Positions 5,901-12,324 of a stretch of DNA of 12,324 nucleotides are shown one piece after another. The stretch is from DATHVI01 sp035461385 (GTDB lineage Bacteria; Actinomycetota; Thermoleophilia; Solirubrobacterales; 70-9). The position numbers were made by a program, and so were the translations under genes. The notes under the pieces are model-generated. The model worked only from the letters and a program-made list of their open reading frames with translations. It did not search any database and had not been told where the DNA came from. The stretch covers positions 1 to 12,324 of the forward strand of contig DATHVI010000158.1 in the NCBI GenBank assembly GCA_035461385.1, read 5' to 3'. The first letter of the stretch is position 1, and each line of letters begins with the position of its first letter.

Positions 5901-8900
5901 ATGACCACGTCCGAGCGAACATCCAAGCCCTCCCCCGACGCGACTTCCGCGGGCGCCGGGCTGCGCCGGCTCCTGGCGCTCGCGCTCGAGGACCCGAAGA
6001 TTGCGGCGCTCGCCGCCTCGCTCGGCGCCGGCGAGCGGGTCGACGCCCGCGCCTCGGCCGCGATCCGGCCCTACCTGCTCGCGGCGCTGATCGACGCCGA
6101 GCCGGGGCTCGGCGGGCGGCCGGCGCTGGTCGTCGCCGCCGACGATGTCGGCGCCCGCGATCTCGCCCGCACGCTCGGCGCGTACCTCGCGCCGCGGCGG
6201 GTGCGGCCCTATCCCTCGCGGGGCACCGGCTACGAGTCGCACCTCGCACCGCCGCCGCACCTCGTCGGCCTACGGATCGGCGCCCTCGACGCGCTCGCCG
6301 GTTGGTCCGGGCACGGCGAGGCGCCGGTCGTCGTCGCGAGCGCGGTCGCGCTCGCCGAGACGGTCCCCGACGCCTCGCTGCGTCCGGCGGGGTTCAGCCT
6401 CGATCGCGGCGAGGAGGTCGACCTCGCCGACGTCGCCGAGCTGCTCGCCGAGGCCGGTTACGAGCGTGTCGATCAGGTCTCCGACCGCGGGCAGTTCGCG
6501 ATCCGGGGCGACATCCTCGACGTCTTCCCGGCGACCGAGGAGCGCGCGGCACGGCTCGAGCTGTTCGGCGACGAGATCGAGTCGATCCGCTGGTTCTCGA
6601 CCTTCACCCAGCGCTCGCTCGGTGACGCCGAGCGGATCGAGCTCGACCCGGCGGCCGAGCTGGCGCTCGAGCACCGCGAGCTCGCTGAGCTCGCCGCCGC
6701 CGAGCCGGACGAGGACGACGGCGAGCGCCCGGACGTCGCCGAGCTGCTCCCGATCGACCGCTTCATCGCTCCGCTCGACCTGATCGGCGAGGGGGCCGCG
6801 GTGATGATCGCCGACGCCGACGAGCACGAGCCGGCGCTGCGCGACCACTGGCAGGACGTGACCACGGCGATGGGCGACGCCGACGCCGGCCACCTCTACG
6901 TGAACGTGTCCGAGCCGCTGCGCGCACGGGCGCTGCTGACGCTCCACCGGGCCGGCTCGGAGGACGCGGACGACGGTGTCTCCACCTTCCGCGCCCAGGC
7001 GCCGGCGTCCGCGGCGCGCAGCGTGGCCGAGGCCGAAGGCCAGCTCGAGCGCGAGCTGGCTTCGGGCTACCGGGTCGTCGTCACCTTCGAGCACCGTGGC
7101 GCCGCCGAGCGGACCCGCTACTCACTCGATCGCCTTGAGCCTAAGCTCGGCACCTCCTCCGCTCCGCGTCCGGGGGCGCCGGGGTCTGCGAAGGGACGGT
7201 CGTCCGGTGATTCGGGCGGCAGCCTGATGTTTGCGGTGTCTCCGCTCGCCGACGGCTTCATCTCCCCCGAGCTGCGGCTCGCGGTGATCCCGTTCCGGCG
7301 GCTCGTACACCGCCGCCGGGCCGCGGCCCCGGCGCCGGCGCGTGGGGGCCTCGCGACCTTCGCCAACCTTCGCGTCGGCGACTACGTCGTCCACGAGGAC
7401 CACGGGATCGCCCGCTTCGCGGGGTTCGAGACGAAGACGGTGGCGGGGGTGACCCGCGACTACCTCGAGCTCACCTATCGCGGCGAGGACCGCGTCTTCG
7501 CGCCCACCGACCAGCTCGCGAAGATCACCCGCTACCTCGGCGCGGGAGGCGAGGAGCCGCAGCTATCGGCGCTCGGTTCGAAGCGCTGGGAGGCCGTCAA
7601 GGCTCGCGCCCGCCGCGCCGCGCGCGCGCTCGCCGGCGACCTGCTGAACCTCTACGCCGAGCGCCAGGTCCGCCGCGGCTACGCCTATCCCCCCGACGGC
7701 GAGTGGCAGCTCAAGCTCGAGCAGGCGTTCCCCTACCGCGAGACCGCAGACCAGCTCGACGCGATCGAGGCGGTGAAGGCGGACATGGAGTCCGAGCGCC
7801 CGATGGACCGGCTGATCTGCGGTGACGTCGGCTACGGCAAGACCGAGGTCGCGCTGCGCGCCGCCCACAAGGCCGTCTCGGAGGGCAAGCAGGTGATGAT
7901 CCTCGTCCCGACGACGATCCTCGCCCAGCAGCACCTCGGCACCTTCCGCGAGCGCCTGCGCGACTTCCCGATCGAGATCGAGATGGTCTCGCGGCTTCGC
8001 AGGCCGGCCGAGGTCCGCGCCGCCCTCGCGCGGTTCGCCGACGGCAGGCTCGACGTCCTGATCGGGACCCACCGGCTGCTCTCGCGGGACGTCCGGGCGA
8101 AGGACCTCGGCCTCTTGATCGTCGACGAGGAGCAGCGGTTCGGGGTCCGCCAGAAGGAGCTCCTGCGCCAGCTCAAGCTGCGCGTCGACGTGCTGTCGCT
8201 GTCGGCGACCCCGATCCCGCGCACGCTCCAGATGTCGCTGGCCGGCCTCCGCGACATCTCGGTGATCGAGACCCCGCCCGAGGGGCGGCACCCGGTCCGT
8301 ACCTACGTCGGCCCCTACGACGACGAGCTGGTCAAGCGGGCGATCGAGCGCGAGACCGCCCGCGGCGGCCAGACCTTCTACCTCCACAACCGGGTCGAAA
8401 CGATCGACGAGGCCGCCGAGCGCCTGCGCGGCCTCTGCCCCGGGGTCCGGTTCGCGGTCGCCCACGGACAGATGGAGGAGCGCGAGCTCGAGGAGACGAT
8501 GCTCTCGTTCCTGCGCGGTGATGCCGACTGCCTGGTGGCGACGACGATCATCGAGTCGGGCCTCGACATCCCGCAGGCGAACACCCTGATCGCCGAGCGC
8601 GCCGACCACCTCGGGCTCGCCCAGGCCTACCAGATCCGCGGCCGGGTCGGGCGCTCGCGCGAGCGCGCGTTCGCCTACATGCTCTATCCGTCCGAGCGCG
8701 CAATGACGTCGGAGGCCGGCGCGCGGCTGGCGACGCTCGCCGACCACACCGAGCTCGGCTCTGGGTTCGCGATCGCGATGCGCGACCTCGAGATTCGCGG
8801 CGCCGGCGACCTGCTCGGCGACGAGCAGTCCGGCCACGTCGCCGCGATCGGGTTCGAGCTCTACGTCTCCCTGCTCGACGAGGCGGTGACCGCGCTGCGC

Positions 8901-9392
8901 GCCGGGCGCGGCGACGAGGACGGGGCCGGGCTCTCCGACGATGCCCAGGTCCGCATCGACGTCGACGTCGACGCCTACCTGCCGAGCGACTACGTCCCGT
9001 TCGAGGCGGCGAAGATCGACATCCACCGGCGGATCGCCGCCGCCCGCGAGCCGGGCGAGCTGCGGGCGCTCGCCGACGAGCTGCGCGACCGCTTCGGCCC
9101 GGTCCCGGACCCGGTCACGAACCTGCTCGACCTTCAGCGCGCGCGGATCGAGCTCGGCACCGCCGGCGCGCGGACGATCGAGGTCCGGGGCGGGCGGCTC
9201 TCGGTGACCCCGATCGAGCTCGACGCGGAGGCGGTCGGCCGGCTGCGCGAGCAGATGCCGGAGGCGATGTACGAGCGGCGATCGCGGACCCTGTCGGTCC
9301 GGGTCGACGACGACCCCGCCGAGCGGCTCGCATCGACGCTCGGGCTCGCCGAGGCGCTCAAGGCCGCGCGCGAGCCCGAGCCGGTCGCCTGA
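5901..9392 (+). CDS. mfd: Transcription-repair coupling factor Mfd
   Basis: This DNA translocase removes RNA polymerase stalled at lesions and recruits UvrA. The 1163 residues match the family (E. coli 1148). The N-terminal UvrB-like region spans about 20-350. The RNA-polymerase-interacting CarD-like domain spans about 488-580 (RVGDYVVHEDHGIARF). The helicase core has Walker A GDVGYGKTE at 641-649, DEEQ at 742-745, SATPIPRTLQMS from 768, and motif VI QIRGRVGRS from 911. The TRCF C-terminal domain spans about 1020-1110. The ATG at 5901 was chosen; a TTG at 5883 would add six residues. Neither has a good Shine-Dalgarno. Residues 417-441, between the UvrB-like and CarD-like parts, form a Gly/Ser/Pro linker with unusual codon use and a stretch resembling the repeat at the right end of the window. 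All helicase motifs are intact, so the protein should be active. Confidence 0.97.
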   Translation: MTTSERTSKPSPDATSAGAGLRRLLALALEDPKIAALAASLGAGERVDARASAAIRPYLLAALIDAEPGLGGRPALVVAADDVGARDLARTLGAYLAPRRVRPYPSRGTGYESHLAPPPHLVGLRIGALDALAGWSGHGEAPVVVASAVALAETVPDASLRPAGFSLDRGEEVDLADVAELLAEAGYERVDQVSDRGQFAIRGDILDVFPATEERAARLELFGDEIESIRWFSTFTQRSLGDAERIELDPAAELALEHRELAELAAAEPDEDDGERPDVAELLPIDRFIAPLDLIGEGAAVMIADADEHEPALRDHWQDVTTAMGDADAGHLYVNVSEPLRARALLTLHRAGSEDADDGVSTFRAQAPASAARSVAEAEGQLERELASGYRVVVTFEHRGAAERTRYSLDRLEPKLGTSSAPRPGAPGSAKGRSSGDSGGSLMFAVSPLADGFISPELRLAVIPFRRLVHRRRAAAPAPARGGLATFANLRVGDYVVHEDHGIARFAGFETKTVAGVTRDYLELTYRGEDRVFAPTDQLAKITRYLGAGGEEPQLSALGSKRWEAVKARARRAARALAGDLLNLYAERQVRRGYAYPPDGEWQLKLEQAFPYRETADQLDAIEAVKADMESERPMDRLICGDVGYGKTEVALRAAHKAVSEGKQVMILVPTTILAQQHLGTFRERLRDFPIEIEMVSRLRRPAEVRAALARFADGRLDVLIGTHRLLSRDVRAKDLGLLIVDEEQRFGVRQKELLRQLKLRVDVLSLSATPIPRTLQMSLAGLRDISVIETPPEGRHPVRTYVGPYDDELVKRAIERETARGGQTFYLHNRVETIDEAAERLRGLCPGVRFAVAHGQMEERELEETMLSFLRGDADCLVATTIIESGLDIPQANTLIAERADHLGLAQAYQIRGRVGRSRERAFAYMLYPSERAMTSEAGARLATLADHTELGSGFAIAMRDLEIRGAGDLLGDEQSGHVAAIGFELYVSLLDEAVTALRAGRGDEDGAGLSDDAQVRIDVDVDAYLPSDYVPFEAAKIDIHRRIAAAREPGELRALADELRDRFGPVPDPVTNLLDLQRARIELGTAGARTIEVRGGRLSVTPIELDAEAVGRLREQMPEAMYERRSRTLSVRVDDDPAERLASTLGLAEALKAAREPEPVA
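7149..7223 (+). repeat. Low-complexity linker in mfd with similarity to the terminal tandem repeat
   Basis: This codes for Mfd residues 417-441 (G, S, P, A and R rich), just before the conserved VSPLADGF segment. From 7134 to about 7241, roughly ten of 36 codons end in A or T (CTT, CCT, GCT, CGT, TCT, GGA, GGT, GAT, TTT and others), far more than in the flanking coding sequence. Bases 7166-7178 (GCGTCCGGGGGCG) are identical to the complement of 12037-12049 and 12159-12171. With one single-base gap the match to the third repeat copy extends over about 24 bases with one further mismatch (7161-7183 against 12154-12177). An in-frame acquisition of a dispersed repeat is inferred, not proven. Confidence 0.4.
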
Positions 9393-9433
9393 GGGCCCGG
9401 GTCGTTTCCGCGCGATCCGCCGATCGAGGCGAC

Positions 9434-9439
9434 TACGAT
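9434..9439 (+). promoter_or_regulatory. Candidate -10 box for leaderless threonine synthase mRNA
   Basis: TACGAT fits TANNNT and is separated from the ATG at 9447 by 7 bases, about where transcription start and the start codon would coincide. There is no Shine-Dalgarno before that ATG, which supports a leaderless message. No -35 match is apparent in the 54-base gap after mfd. Confidence 0.4.
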
Positions 9440-9446
9440 GGAGTCG

Positions 9447-10724
9447 ATGGCGTCGTCATCCGCGCTCCGCGCGTTCACCTGCTCGCTCTGCAACGCGGTC
9501 TACCGCGAGCTTCCGTTCGCCGCCGTCTGCGAGCGTTGCTCGAAGCCGCTCAACGCGCTCTACGAGTACGAGTCGGTGCGGGTTGCGCTGCGCGAGCGCC
9601 CGCTCGCCGAGCGCCCTCGCAACCTCTGGCGCCTCGCCGAGCTACTCCCGGTCGAGCCCGGCGACCGGATCGGCGTCGACACCGGGTTCTCGCCCCTGAT
9701 CCGCGCCGAGCGGCTCGGCCGCCGGCTCGGGCTCGACGACCTCTGGATCAAGAACGACACCGTGCTCTTCCCGACCCTCTCCTACAAGGACCGGGTCGTC
9801 TCGGTCGCGATGCAGCGGGCGCTCGAGAGCGGCGAGCGGCGAATCGGCTGCGTCTCGACCGGGAACGTCGGCAGCTCGGTCGCTGCGATCGCCTCCCGGG
9901 TCGGGATCGACGCGACGATCTTCTACCCGCGCCAGGTCGACCAGGCGAAGATCACCAGCACCGGCGCCTACGGCCAGCGGATCATCCGCCTCGACGGGAC
10001 CTACGACGAGGTCAACGCGGTCTGCCGGCGGCTGGCGCTCGAGACAGGGGTCCCGTTCGTGAACATCAACCTCCGCCCGTATTACGCCGAGGGGGCGAAG
10101 ACGCTCGCCTACGAGATCGCCGAGCAGCTCGACTGGCGCCCGCCCGACCACTGCATCGTCCCGGTCGCCGGGACGACCCTGATCCGCAAGGTGGTGAAGG
10201 GCTTCTGGGAGCTCGACCAGGTGCGGCTCACCGAGGGCAACCCGACGCGTGTCCACGCCGCGCAGGCGGCCGGCTGCGCCCCGGTAGCGCGCGCGATCCT
10301 CGCCGGCGCCGATGAGATCGAGCCCTGCGTTCCCGAGACGTTCGCCGACTCGATCGCGATCGGCGCGCCGAGCGAGGGCGGGATCGCCGCCCACGAGATC
10401 CGCTCGGTCGGCGGGTCGGCCGCCGCGGTGACCGACGAGGAGATCCTGCGGGCGATGGCGCTGCTCGCCGAGACCGAGGGGATCCTCGTCGAGCCCGCCG
10501 GCGGGACCTCGATCGCCGCCGTCGCCGCCCTGCGCGAGAACGGCACGATCGCCCGCGGCGACCGGGTGGTTGCGGCGGTGACCGGAAACGCGCTCAAGAC
10601 CCTCGACGCGGTCGCCGCGATGCCGGAGTCGCGCGAGGTCGCGGCGGTGCCGCTCGCCGAGGCCGACGAGATCTTCGAGCGCTGGCTCGGGGACCGCGCC
10701 GTCAGCGGCGAGCGCTCCGGCTGA
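9447..10724 (+). CDS. thrC: Threonine synthase, PLP-dependent, zinc-ribbon form
   Basis: It converts O-phosphohomoserine to threonine. The 425 residues begin with a CxxC...CxxC zinc-ribbon (C12, C15, C28, C31) as in the long archaeal/actinobacterial form. A PLP fold type II core follows: SYKDR with the Schiff-base lysine K114, the phosphate-binding STGNVGSS at 137-144, NLRPYYAEGAKTLAYE, and AVTGNALKT near the C-terminus, the usual family ending. The start ATG 9447 is preferred over the ATG three codons earlier (9438) because the TACGAT hexamer fits leaderless expression at 9447. The MoaD-like C-terminal domain found in some relatives is absent. No other threonine-pathway gene is adjacent, so the context is not informative. 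Other fold II enzymes such as cysteate synthase share this architecture, but the sequence pattern favours ThrC. Confidence 0.9.
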   Translation: MASSSALRAFTCSLCNAVYRELPFAAVCERCSKPLNALYEYESVRVALRERPLAERPRNLWRLAELLPVEPGDRIGVDTGFSPLIRAERLGRRLGLDDLWIKNDTVLFPTLSYKDRVVSVAMQRALESGERRIGCVSTGNVGSSVAAIASRVGIDATIFYPRQVDQAKITSTGAYGQRIIRLDGTYDEVNAVCRRLALETGVPFVNINLRPYYAEGAKTLAYEIAEQLDWRPPDHCIVPVAGTTLIRKVVKGFWELDQVRLTEGNPTRVHAAQAAGCAPVARAILAGADEIEPCVPETFADSIAIGAPSEGGIAAHEIRSVGGSAAAVTDEEILRAMALLAETEGILVEPAGGTSIAAVAALRENGTIARGDRVVAAVTGNALKTLDAVAAMPESREVAAVPLAEADEIFERWLGDRAVSGERSG

Positions 10725-10727
10725 TCG

Positions 10728-10748
10728 CGCCGCCGGCTTTCAGCGGCG
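10728..10748. terminator. Possible bidirectional terminator hairpin between convergent genes
   Basis: CGCCGC (10728-10733), loop CGGCTTTCA, GCGGCG (10743-10748) form a 6-bp GC stem spanning the 15-base gap between the stops of thrC and the converging PP-loop gene. There is no T-tract on either side. The position between convergent stops is the main support, so confidence is low. Confidence 0.3.
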
Positions 10749-11960
10749 TCGGCGAGCCCGCCTCCGCAGCCGCCGCAGCCTCCGGGCTCCCGCCCGCCGG
10801 CTCCGCCGAACCCCGCGCCGCAGCGGTCGCGTTCGCCGGCGCAGCCCTCGCCGCACCGACTCGCCGCCGCGGCGGACCGCCGCCCGCCGCGGGCCGTTGC
10901 GGATCATCTCCCGCAGCGCCGCCGCGAGATCGGCATCGCCGACCTGCTCGGCGGCGGCGAGGTTCTCACGCGCGCGGTCGATCAGGTAGTCCTCGCCGAC
11001 CGGCCTGCGGGCGAGCTCGTCGAGCGGGACTTCGTCGGGGAGCGTCGGGCAGCGCTCGAGCGCGCCGACGATCCGCAGCCCGACCATCGTCCGCAGGCAC
11101 TTCTCGCAGCGGCCGCAGTTGAGCTGGTCGGCGCCGACCTGAAAGCAGACCCGGAGGTTCGCAAGCGCGACCTCGGAGTCGCGGATCACGCTCAGCTTCT
11201 CGACCCGGGTCACCGCGCCGTCGTGGACGAGCTCGACCGCCTCGCTGCTCCACCACGGGTCGAGCGCCGGGTGCGAGCCCCAGACGTGCAGGCGGCTCAA
11301 CGGCGAGCTCGCGGCGACGAGCAGCTCGCGGAAGCGGTCCGAGAGCACATGGGCGACGCTCGCGAGCGCGGCGCCGTGGTACTCCTCGCCCCAGCGGCAG
11401 TGGGGGTTCGAGAGGTCACGAAGGTCGGTCTCGACCTCGACCAGGGGCAAGCCGAGGCCGTCGGCGGCGCGGCGAACGACGGCGGCGACGCGCTCGCGGT
11501 GGGGCGGGTCGTCGAGCGGGACGTCGAAGCCGTGGACGAAGACGAGCGCATCGAGCCGGTCGCGGTGGGTGAGGGCGGTGTGGAAGCTGTCGAGGCCGGC
11601 GGTGAAGAAGCAGGCGACGCCACGGTCGGGGGCGGCCGGGGGCGGCTCGAGCGGCGCCTTGATCCCGACTGGATCGAGATCCTCGAACCAACCGTCGAGG
11701 ACGCGCTTCGCGGTCGAGAGCCCGGCGATCAGCCGCGGCGACACCGGCCCCGCGACCTCGATCGGCGCCCCCAGCGCCATCGCGACCGGCAGCGCCGCGA
11801 CCAGCAGCGGCTCGTAGCGCTCGACCGGCTCGTGGCCCGGCACTTCGTAGCGCACTCGGTGGTCGCTCCCGGCAACCGAGACGCTGGCCGAAAGCCTCCC
11901 CGGCCCCGCCTCGAGCGAGTGCAACCGCACCGCCCCCGCTGACTCGATCGATCCCCTCAC
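10740..11960 (-). CDS. PP-loop ATPase-like protein resembling QueC, with zinc-type Cys cluster and Arg-rich tail
   Basis: This 406-residue protein has no assigned function. The central part looks like an adenine-nucleotide alpha-hydrolase/PP-loop enzyme. FFTAGLDSF at 118-126 sits where SGGxDS is normal, with T-A in place of S-G. VHGFDVPLDD (142-151), YHGAALASV (194-202) and WGSHPALDPWWSSE (227-240) follow. C272 plus NCGRCEKC (C282, C285, C288) resembles the QueC zinc site. Family knowledge suggests ATP-dependent activation of a carboxylate or similar group, but no queuosine genes are nearby and the N-terminal 110 residues are not QueC-like. The last 49 residues hold 27 arginines. The start is GTG at 11960-11958; the open frame extends upstream through Arg-rich, repeat-derived sequence that is unlikely to be translated, and GTG at 11930 is an alternative. 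It converges with thrC. Confidence 0.75.
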   Translation of the reverse strand: MRGSIESAGAVRLHSLEAGPGRLSASVSVAGSDHRVRYEVPGHEPVERYEPLLVAALPVAMALGAPIEVAGPVSPRLIAGLSTAKRVLDGWFEDLDPVGIKAPLEPPPAAPDRGVACFFTAGLDSFHTALTHRDRLDALVFVHGFDVPLDDPPHRERVAAVVRRAADGLGLPLVEVETDLRDLSNPHCRWGEEYHGAALASVAHVLSDRFRELLVAASSPLSRLHVWGSHPALDPWWSSEAVELVHDGAVTRVEKLSVIRDSEVALANLRVCFQVGADQLNCGRCEKCLRTMVGLRIVGALERCPTLPDEVPLDELARRPVGEDYLIDRARENLAAAEQVGDADLAAALREMIRNGPRRAAVRRGGESVRRGLRRRTRPLRRGVRRSRRAGARRLRRLRRRARRRR

Positions 11961-12007
11961 GCGGCAGCCGATTCTGCCAGCCAGGACCAGCAACCGGCGA
12001 GCCCGCT
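11961..12007 (-). promoter_or_regulatory. Upstream region of the PP-loop gene with short inverted repeat
   Basis: GGCAG (11963-11967), spacer CCGATT, CTGCC (11974-11978) form a 5-6-5 inverted repeat that ends two bases before the presumed GTG start of the minus-strand gene. No ribosome-binding site and no clear -10 can be picked. It could be an operator or simply chance in GC-rich DNA. Confidence 0.2.
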
Positions 12008-12180
12008 GAGTGCCAACGGCGCGAGCCCTAACCCGTCGCCCCCGGACGCAGCGCAGGGCGAGTCTGCCGAGTGCCAACGGCGCGAGCCCTAGCCCGCCAC
12101 GCCCGGACGCGGGAGCAGGGCGGGTTCGCTGAGTGCCAACGGCGCGAGCCTAGCCCGTCGCCCCCGGACGCGGGAGCAGA
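12008..12180. repeat. Three tandem intergenic repeats of 61-62 bp
   Basis: Copies start at 12008, 12069 and 12131, all with GAGTGCCAACGGCGCGAGCC, followed by CTA(A/G)CCCG, a C-rich block and GGACGC. Copy 1 is 61 bases and copy 2 is 62. Copy 3 follows the consensus for 49 bases, then departs at 12180 next to the poly-G tract. Copies 2 and 3 can form a short stem CCCGC or CCCGT with GCGGG; copy 1 cannot. All frames are short or lack family similarity, so the array is most likely non-coding. It lies upstream of the PP-loop gene and at the apparent contig end, where repeats commonly stop assembly. Confidence 0.85.

Positions 12181-12324
<144 letters not shown>

Noticed and set aside
11961..12077. 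N-terminal extension of the PP-loop gene through the repeats (39 more codons)
   Set aside because: The extension starts at a TTG inside repeat copy 2, is rich in Arg and shows no family similarity. The GTG at 11960 leads directly into protein-like sequence.
12008..12180. CRISPR array
   Set aside because: The units are directly adjacent copies of 61-62 bp with conservation throughout, not short repeats separated by unrelated spacers of equal size, and no cas gene is present.

Overview
The window comes from a very GC-rich bacterium with G or C at most third codon positions. Its housekeeping genes (two-domain L25/Ctc, Mfd, an ECF sigma factor carrying a SnoaL domain, zinc-ribbon threonine synthase) and several ATG starts that lack a Shine-Dalgarno but follow a TANNNT hexamer fit an actinobacterium, plausibly of the Thermoleophilia/Solirubrobacterales type. 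That placement is inference from gene content and composition. It looks like the end of a contig: the last 135 bases are near-pure G and are probably a sequencing or assembly artefact.

Layout from left to right. Bases 1-2436 on the minus strand hold trkA followed by trkH, overlapping by one base in a TGATG junction. They encode a potassium uptake system, and trkH is cut by the window edge. A 104-base divergent spacer (2437-2540) separates trkA from a plus-strand run. It contains a perfect 8-4-8 palindrome that touches a candidate rplY -10 box. The plus-strand run is rplY (5S-rRNA-binding L25/Ctc), pth (peptidyl-tRNA hydrolase, 5 bases later), a crotonase-family protein overlapping pth by 8 bases, an ECF sigma factor with a C-terminal SnoaL domain, mfd (transcription-repair coupling factor), and a threonine synthase. 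Converging on these from the right is a minus-strand PP-loop protein resembling QueC, with a zinc-type cysteine cluster and an extremely arginine-rich tail. Upstream of it (11961-12324) there is no gene, only three tandem repeats of 61-62 bp followed by the poly-G tract.

How the genes relate. rplY-pth is a classical translation-quality pair, and mfd is a frequent near neighbour of pth in bacteria. The crotonase and sigma-factor genes sit between them here. trkAH forms one unit for K+ import. The sigma factor has no adjacent anti-sigma gene, so its SnoaL domain is the likely control module.

The points most worth a second look are: (a) pieces of the terminal tandem repeat that recur elsewhere, including a 13-base identity inside an unusual low-GC3 linker of mfd, which suggests a dispersed repeat that has entered a coding frame; (b) the rplY/trkA palindrome; (c) the QueC-like protein of unknown substrate; (d) the crotonase protein that keeps one catalytic glutamate and replaces the other with glycine. 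I did not find a clearly novel defence or mobile system, CRISPR array, tRNA or rRNA.
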